In this document: piece after piece, positions 55,926-64,000 of the stretch
Numbering within the stretch: the first letter of the stretch is position 1
Layout: every line of letters starts with the position of its first letter
Assembly: GCA_012932865.1 (NCBI GenBank)
Contig: SAXG01000030.1
Coordinates: 454,330 to 518,329 of the forward strand
Reading direction: 5' to 3'
Length of the DNA stretch: 64,000 bases
Origin: Amylostereum areolatum
Taxonomy: Eukaryota; Basidiomycota; Agaricomycetes; Russulales; Stereaceae
The notes under the pieces: generated by a model
What the model was told of the DNA's origin: nothing
Database searches by the model: none
What the model saw: only the letters and a program-made list of their open reading frames with translations
Program-made: the position numbers and the translations under genes

Positions 55926-56733
55926 AATAGGATGTGCGTTCCGCACGATGCAGTGGTATATCTGACTTTGACTGATGCGTCGGAGAGATTCGTGACCACA
56001 TAGAGCCCTGCAAATGCAAGCTCTCCCCGTACTTTGAAAATTGAACCTGGGTCCTGGGCTCTCTGAAATTCGAGGCATGACAGAACCGGGCGACGTCCGA
56101 GCGTGAGTGAAACTTGATGGGGTTGCCAGATGGATGTCCACGGATGATGCTGCCCAGCCTCGAGATGGCCCTCGCAAGGCTAAAGCCAAATCTGCATGTA
56201 ATTCCAGCTCGTGCAGATGTACATCACGCAAGGAGGTGCAAGTCGAGATACGCAGGTTTAGATATAAAGCTCTGTGAGCGAGTTAGCGCTTCAGCAGATT
56301 ATTGTCCAGGTGAGATACGCAAGGATACGCACGGTCATCGTAAGATACCGAGTCGTAATCTTTCGCGCTACTCCGTCTACATCTAAGGAGTATCCGAAGC
56401 AATGTGGAGGATACGGGCAGACGGGGGTCGTCGACGATGCTTGAGAACTGCTGGTCGCGGCGGTGCGGTCGCAGGCATGCCGTCACGACTCGCGCCCTTT
56501 CTCTGCCATTCCCCACCAACTCCCATCCCGCTCTCTCGTCGCTGCCGTCCCCGCGCTGCTTGGAATTCGCCAATTTCTCGAGACAAAGCCTGAAGTTCGC
56601 AACGACCGGTCGGTTCTCCGCCTTTTCGGCTCCGCGCACGAGTTAGCGCAGGACCTATCGACGACCGCAAGCCGCAGCGACACCTCCCCCCTTCGCCCTT
56701 TCATTTTCACCATTTTTCGCGTCTTCCTTCGAC
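55926..56733. other. Intergenic region
   Basis: 0.8 kb between the BTB gene and the RhoGAP gene. The last 250 bp are pyrimidine-rich (56490-56730), as expected of a promoter and 5' UTR. No gene or RNA is supported. Confidence 0.45.
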
Positions 56734-59700
56734 ATGCCACACAGCCAACAGTCCACCGCCGTCAGCCAGCAGTCTAGAATGCCCCAGGGTTCGCCTCAAA
56801 CCCCTTTGGACAAAGGCAAGGCTTCCGCGCGGACCCCCGAGGTGCATGTCAACGGCAGCCCCGTGGCAGCGCCCAAGCTACGGCCCACACGCAGTCTCAC
56901 CAACGGCGGCCAGGCAGAAGAAACGGCATGGGGCGCTCACTTTTGGGTGACGCTCGTGGACCCGCAGGTGCGTCTATCGCTCGACGAACGACTGATTGTG
57001 GCTCAACACGGACAGCGAACAGACTCAATCGTCCTTTTTCGCGTGTCCGGCGACGGGAGAGGTGTCGTGGGACCCACCAGTAGGCAATTTTGTGTGCGTA
57101 CCCCACCATCCCATCTTTAGCCGTGGTTGAGCAGGGCTGCGTCATCTACGTGTACTGTTATCGTGTCCGACCTGCTACCGCCGCACCTCGTCCCTTTGCA
57201 TCGTCTCCTCCCTGCGTTTCAAGCCATCTGACCCGATGCTTATAGATTACCGCCCAACGATAGCGGAGAATGGTGGGAGATCGCGGACGAGTCGCGTGGA
57301 GGGATCCCGTATTACTACCACACCAAGTCAGGCGAGACCGTATGGGAGAAACCCGAAGGTTTCGTCATCCCGCTTTCCGTCCTCCAAGTGCGTACAGCCC
57401 CCGTTTCGCGTTTATATCCATTTTTAAAACAACATCCCCCGTGCAGAACACAGCCCTCGGCCGTCGTCTCTCCAAATCCTTCCACAACCCCTCCGTCGCC
57501 CCCGCATCCGACATTCCCCCGCACGCCGCCTCCGGTCGCAGGCCGAAACCTGCTCTCAAAGATCGACGCCCGGCCACGTCTCACAACGGGCAGGCGCCCA
57601 CCCGCATGCAGCCGTCCACCAGCAGCAACGGCCAGTACAAAAAGACCGCTCATCTTCCGATGCGGAGAAGCTTTTCCAGCGAGCAGTACCACGGTCTCAA
57701 CCACCTCGCCGTCAACAGCCTTCCGCCCATCCCAGGCTCTCCTTACACCACCGACGCCTCCGCACCGCCCTCGCCCACCAGCGCCAGATCTCCCGCGGCC
57801 TCGGTACACAGGAGTGGGTCCGGGAAAAGTCAACGCAGCCAACGAAGCACACGGAGCACGCGCTTCGCGGTCGACCCCCCAAGTCCGTCGACGAAGACAC
57901 CCAACGGCACACCCCCCCGCAACGGAGACGCCTCACGATCAAAACCGCCGACGCCTACAGCGTTCCGTCCCACACGCACGCCACCGCAATCCCTTCACGC
58001 CGCCGTGGAGCTCCTCGCTCAATCCCAATCCACGCCGCCCTCTCCCACCTCAGCCGGGATGTCCACACCGGAAAGTGGGTACGCAAGTCAAGCTGAGCGG
58101 GAGTCGCCTCCAAGGACGATGCCCCCGCCGTCTCCGCTCTCTGCCACCCCGTCGTCTGGACCACCGCCCGTACCGGCTACCCCGCGGGGTCCGCGTGTGC
58201 ATGGGAAGGAGATCAGCGGCCCAACGCTGAATCAAGGTGCGTTTGCGTTGGTGCGTTTGATGGAGGAGGCTGATGAATACGCGCAGAGGCCACCATGAAC
58301 CTCAGTCCCGTCAAAAGCCGCTCCGCAGGCAAACCGATACCTATCTCCAAACAACCGGTCGCGTCGCTCGTCGCAACCCTCCGCACAGGGTACGTTCTTC
58401 GACGCTCCCAGCCGTCGCGCTCCGTTGACAGCATCTGGTCAGAATGTACCCCATCCTCCCTGAGGATCTCGCGAGCGACATCCAACAGTTCGTCGAGTCC
58501 GATTTCGCAAGGCAGTATTTCTCGACGCACAGGACGGGGATCATCTTCAAGCGCAAGGTGCCCATGGAGCAGATGATGACATGGCAAAAGGTGCATACGT
58601 TTCCATCCTCCCCTGCCTGCCCCAGAAGGGATTCTAAAGCGAAGGTCAGGCTCCGCTGCCTTCACCGCTCCTCAATATCACAGGCTCGCTCCATAAGGAC
58701 GCCGTGAGGATATTCAAGGTCATCCAACGACTCATGGGCGATCGCGAGCGCGAGGGCCGACCGCAACGTCTACCGGATCCGGCCTCGTCGTTGAACGCAT
58801 CCACAAGTTCTCTGTCGCCCGCGGCGATATCACTATACGAGGAGGAGAGGTGGTTGTTGGGCGAGGGGCTCGGCCACGGGGAGTTGCGCGACGAGATATA
58901 CTGCCAGGTCATGAAGCAGTTGACCGGAAACCCCAACACGTGCGTCCTCCCCTACCGCGGCTCTGTCCGAATGGGAACTCACGCCCTTTTGGAATGGCAG
59001 GGAGAGCGTGTTCAAGGGCTGGCAGCTGCTCTGCGTCTTGCTCATCACGTTCCCGCCCTCGAAAAACTTCGAGACCTACCTCCAGTCCTTCCTCAAGCAG
59101 CGCACGACGCAGACCGAGGGCCGCGTGGACGTCATGGCGAAATACTGCTTGAAACGGCTGTCCATCGTCGCGAAGAAGGGACCCCGAGGAAAACCGCCCA
59201 CCATCGCGGAGATCGAGACCGCTTCCGTAGGCCCTTTCGTTCCTCTCTATCCAACCACAACGGACTGACGGCATGCGTCCCTTTCCAGGACGCAGCATTC
59301 AACCCGTCCACGTTCGGCGAGTCGCTCGACGCGATCTACCGCCTCCAAGAGCGCAACTACCCCCACCAGAAGATCCCCATCATCCTGCCCTTCCTCGCGG
59401 ACGGCATCCTCGCGCTGGGCGGCACCAAGTCCGAGGGCATCTTTCGCGTGCCCGGCGACGGCGACCTGGTGTCCGAGCTCAAACTGCGGATCGACCGGGG
59501 ATACTACACCCTCGAGGGCGTGGACGACCCGCACGTCCTCGCGTCCCTGCTCAAGCTCTGGCTCCGGGAGCTTCGCGACCCGCTCGTGCCGGAGGAGATG
59601 TACAACGACTGCATCGAGTACGCGCGCGATCCCGAGGCGTGCGTCGGCGTCGTCGAGCGCCTCCCCACCATCAACCGCCGCGTGGTCCTGTTCGTCGTCA

Positions 59701-60035
59701 GCTTCCTGCAGCTGTTCTTGGACGAGCGCGTGCTGGCGATCACGAAGATGACGAGCGCGAACCTCGCGCTCGTCATGGCGCCGAACCTGCTCCGGTGCAA
59801 TTCGGAGTCGATGGCGGTCGTGTTTACGAACGCGCAGTGAGTGCTCGTTTGCCTCTGGAACTCGGACCGGCTGGCTGATTGCTCTTGGGACAGGTATGAG
59901 CAGACGTTCGTGCACAACCTGCTCCTGCATTTGAAGTGCGACAAGATCGACCCGGAGTACATCCCCAAGCACGGACTGGGGGCCGTATCGACCTCCGCCC
60001 CGCCTAGGACGTCCAAGTCCCGTCCCCGCCATTGA
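56734..60035 (+). CDS. WW-MyTH4-RhoGAP protein (Vilse/ARHGAP39 type), 897 aa
   Basis: Ten exons: 56734-56967, 57023-57093, 57246-57387, 57447-58236, 58287-58389, 58443-58590, 58650-58939, 59001-59226, 59289-59836 and 59894-60035. Domains in order: a WW-like pair (FFACPATGEVSWDPPVG; GEWWEIADESRGGIPYYYHT with SGETVWEKPEG), a long Ser/Pro linker (about 150-410), a MyTH4 domain (SLHKDAVRIFKVIQRLMGDR; HGELRDEIYCQVMKQLTGNP; GWQLLCVLLITFPPSKNFET), and a RhoGAP domain. The GAP has IPIILPFLADGILALGGTKS followed by EGIFRVPGDGD, where the catalytic arginine finger is the R of GIFR, and later LLKLWLRELRDPLVP and KMTSANLALVMAPNLLR. It should accelerate GTP hydrolysis by a Rho/Cdc42 GTPase at the cytoskeleton. 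All phases agree and the domain set is complete. Confidence 0.93.
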
Positions 60036-60773
60036 CACGCCTGAGGGCTCCTCAGGGCACCTTTTTCATTTATTTCTTGACAGCATCTACGGCTCCGCTC
60101 CTTTTCTTCCTCCGGTTTCATATCTACCATCATCGCATCTTGGACACTCACACATTCCTTCCCCGCCTCCCACTCTCCCTCCCACTCAAAGCATCCGTCT
60201 CCCGACCCTGTTGTTACATATACACCCATACTCGCTGTACGAATACCGCGTTCCCGATCTCAATTGCTCGCCTCCGGCCCTTCGTTTTCGTCCTTGAGTA
60301 TACCTCGTCCAGTTATATCCCCCCCTATACCATTACCGTCCCCGGGTCCTTCACCAGAGCTGAACCGGAGCAGCCCAAACGCGCATTATATATTTTAGAT
60401 ACTTACTGTTTTACCTATTGGGTAGCTATTGAAGACATTAATCACATCCTCGTTATATAGTATCTCATCTGACGGTCTGAGGAGGAGTTTATAGAGGTAG
60501 CCTTCGGGGAGATGAGTTCGGCTGGAATGTGAAAGGGGAGCTTCAAAAAAGTAAAGGTCCTTTCTAATGCGAGATTCCCACGATTAGGAATCCGTCTACG
60601 AAGCTTGCTTCAGTGCAGTCCCGAGTCTTGACCTTCACGTCGACCTGCCTCGCGCTTTCCGGGCCTGCTAGGCTCTAGCAACACGCTCGTATTCTCGTTG
60701 ATTCCCCTCGTCCAAGAGCCCCGCCCCCCAACTTATTAAAGGTTCTTCGACTGAAAACACGCGCTGCGCTGCG
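60036..60773. other. Intergenic region, 3' UTR of the RhoGAP gene
   Basis: 0.74 kb, pyrimidine-rich and then AT-rich (TATATTTTAGATACTTACTG near 60385-60407), consistent with a 3' UTR. No gene or RNA is supported. Confidence 0.5.
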
Positions 60774-61385
60774 ATGCTAGCCACGAAGCGTCTCGCGAGA
60801 GCCGTCTCGCCCTTCCTTGGCCGCTCGATGACAGGTGAGCACATCGTCGGTGTCTCGCTTACCGTAGCACCCACTGATATCTTTCCCCAGTCGTCGTTTT
60901 CCCTCGCGATGAGCTCACCCTTCCAAGAGAAGAACAACGGAGCATCCCGCGCGAGGACACGAAGGGGACAGCGGGCGCCTTTGCCTCAAGCTCGCGTCAA
61001 GTGCACCTGGTCGAGGACGTCTCCCTGGACATGCCGACTTACTCCGGTTTCAAACGGAGGGTTCCTTCCTCGGGGACGAGGAAGTACCTCTCGTCGACCA
61101 GAAGGGGTGGTTCGAGAAGACTATACTCTACGCACTCTAGGGGCCACGAAGAGAGAGATCCGTCGGGGGTACGTCGCGTGTAGTCTCAGTAAAGCCGTTT
61201 CTGACACGCTTTTTTGGCAGGCTTATTCCGGAGTATGAAGAAGCGGGGCCGTCGTCGTCCTCTCAGTGCGTTGCCCTCGATGCGTCCTCGGGCGTTCTTT
61301 GCACTGACGACCTTACTGCCTCCTTTTAGTCCTCCACCGCCTACACATCCCGACGACGGATTCCCATTCTTACCGCAGTGCGTCT
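60774..61385 (+). other. Possible 5' exons of the Mtf2-like gene or a separate small gene
   Basis: An ATG at 60774 opens MLATKRLARAVSPFLGRSMT, a good mitochondrial presequence (Arg/Lys/Ser, no acid), followed by a GT donor at 60834 and an acceptor near 60891. Downstream, protein-like words such as FQTEGSFLGDEE and KREIRRG then LIPEYEEAGPSSS occur, with intron-like GTACCT...CTCTAG and GTACGT...GGCAG spacers. I could not find one splice pattern that connects all pieces in phase to the MFQPYL frame at 61386. It is either the true N-terminus of the next gene or a small upstream gene. Confidence 0.4.
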
Positions 61386-62570
61386 ATGTTCCAGCCATAT
61401 CTCTCAGGCCTGCCTCGCTCACGCCGGCCGTCTCTTTTTCTCGAACGAAGAGGACCTAACGTCGCGTCCTCGTCCGCCCCCTCAAACGCTACCTGGGACA
61501 GCATATTCGAGAACATCGACTCCAAGACCTCCTTCCTCCCCACGCGACGGCGCCTGAACTCCCAAACGCGCGACGGCTCAAGCACGCCGCGCCGTCAAGC
61601 GATCACCGCCACCGAAGTCAACGCTTTCGAAGACATGTTCAGCATGATTTTCCAAGCCGTGGAAGATCGCAAGAACGAGACGCCCACCGACCCAGCCACG
61701 GACGCATCCTCCCGCGCCTCCTCCGAAGGCGTTGGCCGAGGAAATCGCGGAGGCGTCGGCGAGCTCTTCAGCCGGATGCGGGGGCGCGCGCGCGCGTCCT
61801 CGCACACGTGGACGACGAACGAGGACGCGGACTTCGACAGCAAGGCGGAGCAGATCGAGCTCTGCGTGTCCGACTTCGACCTGCTCGAGTGGGCGCAGCG
61901 CGAGGTGTTCGCCCAGTCCCTGGCCTACGAGGCCGCCGCGCGCGAGGCGATCGAGGAGCGCAAGAAGGCCGGTCCTGGGAAGCGCGCGCCGATGCCGCCG
62001 CTACAGCCGCTACCGTACCCGCACATCCTCGCGCTCCTGATGCGGACGTTCCGGGACAAGTACAAGGATCCCCACCTGGCGCTGGCGATGTTCGACCACG
62101 CCCGCCACCTCTCCATCTCCTCGTACGTCTTCGGGTGCACGACGCCCGCCTACAACCAGCTCATCGAAACGCGCTGGACGTGCTTCCGCGACCTGCGCGG
62201 CGTGCTCGAGGCCCTCGAGGAGATGAAGGTGAACGGCATCCCGCCCGACGCGCGCACGCGCGTGCTCACGGAAGAAGTCCGCCGCGAGGCCGGTGCTCGC
62301 AAGCTCTGGTTCGACGACGAGGAGGTGGACTTTGGACAGGACATGCACATGCTGGAGAGGATCGAAAAGCTTGTGGCGAAGCGGTTGCCGACCGTGGTGG
62401 GTCCGCCGCGGTTGAACGAGAGGGGGAGGGCGGCGGCGGCGGCGGCGGTAGGGAGGGACGCGTGGAAGAATCCCGACATGCACCAGGAGGGAGCGGGCGG
62501 ATGGGAGTTTGGGGAGTGGCCAGAGCCGAGTCCGCGCTTGAGGAGGGACGGGCGGGAGTTGACGCATTGA
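61386..62570 (+). CDS. Mtf2-like mitochondrial protein
   Basis: An uninterrupted frame of 394 residues. The conserved block (LPYPHILALLMRTFRDKYKD; LALAMFDHARHLSISSYVFG; TPAYNQLIETRWTCFRDLRG; LEEMKVNGIPPDARTR) matches the C-terminal domain of fungal Mtf2/Nam1-like proteins, which act in mitochondrial RNA metabolism and expression; its helical-repeat character recalls PPR-like folds. The N-terminus MFQPYLSGLPRSRRPSLFLE is Arg-rich and could itself target the mitochondrion, but upstream exons from 60774 may be part of the gene. The start is therefore provisional. Confidence 0.65.
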   Translation: MFQPYLSGLPRSRRPSLFLERRGPNVASSSAPSNATWDSIFENIDSKTSFLPTRRRLNSQTRDGSSTPRRQAITATEVNAFEDMFSMIFQAVEDRKNETPTDPATDASSRASSEGVGRGNRGGVGELFSRMRGRARASSHTWTTNEDADFDSKAEQIELCVSDFDLLEWAQREVFAQSLAYEAAAREAIEERKKAGPGKRAPMPPLQPLPYPHILALLMRTFRDKYKDPHLALAMFDHARHLSISSYVFGCTTPAYNQLIETRWTCFRDLRGVLEALEEMKVNGIPPDARTRVLTEEVRREAGARKLWFDDEEVDFGQDMHMLERIEKLVAKRLPTVVGPPRLNERGRAAAAAAVGRDAWKNPDMHQEGAGGWEFGEWPEPSPRLRRDGRELTH

Positions 62571-63891
62571 GTTGGGTATCCATGCATCATGGTTCGGGCT
62601 TTGGCTACTTGTTGCTGTGCGTCGCGTGTGTTTACTTAGCCTTGTTTAATAGAGCTGTCCACATCTCCACTATCCGAGCTCGCATTCCCCGCCTACTTGT
62701 CCGTCTTTCGTTGGTCTCTTCCCGAAATCCCACCAGCGTCATCCTTCGAGCTACGCTCTAGGTGTCAAAATCGAGATGTCTCGTGAATCCTTGGGCTTCA
62801 AGAGTTCGTGATTCACAGGTTCTCTTTGGAGAATCGACACCACGCTCAGTCTTCGGTGATATTCTCACAGAGAACTAGCTATACTTATCATGCGTAGCTC
62901 TTGGACACGGACCATAGCCTTGGGTAGATCGTTCACGGCGCCGATCTTGTATAGAGAAGTGTAGGGGACACTTTCACCGTGTAGTAAGTTATATATCTCC
63001 CGCTCTCGCGGTGTGCCTTTCCCTGAAGCACTCCCTCTCAGGCTCGCCATAACCTGATTGTGAAGGCGTATGCTGGTGGTGTTCCCTCCAACCCTGAATC
63101 TCTCTGCTTCTATCGAGCCTGCAGCGCGCGTCGGGGGCAGGCGCTAGCTACGCGTGTCAGTATAGCCTTGCCCTCAACAATTGCCGTTCAAAGGGAAGTA
63201 GGATCCACCAATAGGAGAGTGGTCATCGGGCTGCGCGGCAGCATACCATTGGGAGGCTTGCGCGCAGTTGTCGCGGTGATGATTGGATGGAACGTCGCCG
63301 CAACTCCATTCGCTGATCTCGTCGCGCACCCCTGTATCAGAGGTCGGGGAACGGCAGGGTTAACGCACGGGTCCCGCGGGAAGGAACATTGGTACGCATG
63401 ACTGAGTGAGACGTGCGTTTTCGTGGTTTTGTGTATTCGTATATTATATTCCTATCCGGTGGGCCTCTCGAGCAGCTTTACAGAGAGACGAAACTACGAG
63501 TTCTCGTCGAACGCAAGGGGAAGTTAGAACTGTGGGGGACTACGAATTTGTAAAGGCCGAAGCGGTGTAAGTGAGATGTCAGAGCAATAAGATGATCGGC
63601 CAAGGGGCGCTTGGCGCATTGCCGCCTGCTACTTAGACCGCACCACTCGAAAATGGCAGCCTTTCGCCCCGACCCGCCTGCTCGCCGCTCTCGTGCTCGG
63701 AGGACATTTCGTCTCTTCTCCTCTCTTTTCTTTCTTTCTCTCTCACAGGCTGGCCCTCCCTTCTAGCCTGTTCTCTTTCCTTTCCGTTTGACTTCATTCG
63801 TACTGGATACGACCTTCTGTCTTTTTGCTGTCCACAGTTCTTCTTCGCACGACTTTCTTCTTATTTTCTTAACGACTCGGACGACATCATC
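62571..63891. other. Intergenic region and promoter of the last gene
   Basis: About 1.3 kb without a supportable gene. The stretch 63700-63850 is a strong CT-rich tract (CTCTTTTCTTTCTTTCTCTC), typical of a highly expressed basidiomycete promoter or 5' UTR just before the next ATG. Confidence 0.45.
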
Positions 63892-63978
63892 ATGACAGAG
63901 GACACTCGTATGCTTCCTGACGGAAGCGAGTTCATCATTCGCAACACTTACACGGAGTCCGAAGCAAGAGGGGTCGGG
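63892..63978 (+). CDS. First exon of an unidentified gene (runs off the window)
   Basis: A 29-codon exon beginning at the ATG at 63892 (MTEDTRMLPDGSEFIIRNTY, then TESEARGVG), followed by a GT donor (GTGCGTGG) at 63979. The CT-rich leader and the well-placed donor support a real start. The family cannot be told from so few residues. Confidence 0.5.
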
Positions 63979-64000
63979 GTGCGTGGTCCTTTTCGTTTCG

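Noticed and set aside
54957..56231. 424-codon minus-strand frame opposite the BTB gene
   Set aside because: Antisense shadow of GC-rich coding sequence, low-complexity composition (Arg/His/Leu).

Overview
The window is nuclear DNA of a filamentous basidiomycete, most likely an Agaricomycete; I cannot name the species. The reasons are dense genes split by short introns (mostly 47-67 nt, GT-AG with CTAAC-like branch sites), 5-21 nt micro-exons, C-biased third codon positions, and families typical of mushroom-forming fungi (Plavaka transposase, a KDZ-associated CxC5/CxC6-type protein, DUF6532, chromodomain Ty3/gypsy elements). No rRNA, tRNA, CRISPR or bacterial-type operon was seen.

Left arm (1-16 kb) is mainly housekeeping: the 3' end of a UCH37-type deubiquitinase, an F-box-like protein, IMP dehydrogenase, an 85-residue four-exon dsRNA-binding-domain protein, farnesyl diphosphate synthase, a 0.92 kb TIR element, and a Cys/His-cluster protein of unknown function. 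From 16 to 22 kb follow a decayed eIF3e copy, an intact KDZ-type Cys-cluster gene, a 1.14 kb TIR element and a small complex I assembly (DMAC1/DUF4536-like) protein.

The centre (22-44 kb) is a nest of insertions. A gene of unknown family (gene X) is split into an N-terminal piece at 24.56-24.85 kb and a C-terminal piece at 42.29-42.56 kb. Between them lies a probable Plavaka DNA transposon of about 17.4 kb, with a transposase gene (+) and a DUF6532 gene (-) transcribed divergently from 38.2-38.5 kb. The DUF6532 gene is itself cut in one exon by a 10.4 kb chromodomain Ty3/gypsy unit (26051-36445, target duplication TATAG) arranged LTR-internal-LTR-internal-LTR. Removing the unit and one TATAG restores a continuous reading frame across the site, so the insertion looks recent. 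The gypsy unit has Tf1-like self-priming signals and a leader of about 1.35 kb with no AUG on the sense strand. That leader stays open in the gag frame except for one TAG. This is the most unusual signal in the window.

Right arm (44-64 kb) holds a NOL8-like RRM protein, a second F-box-like gene, an uninterrupted gene X, a second S1/P1 nuclease with the same 14-exon structure as the first, a hypothetical protein, a BTB/POZ protein, a WW-MyTH4-RhoGAP protein (Vilse/ARHGAP39 type), an Mtf2-like mitochondrial protein and the first exon of an unidentified gene. S1 nuclease, gene X and the F-box family each occur twice, which suggests an old local duplication later rearranged. Two inverted copies of the 1.14 kb TIR element bracket the 22 kb segment holding one S1/gene X pair.
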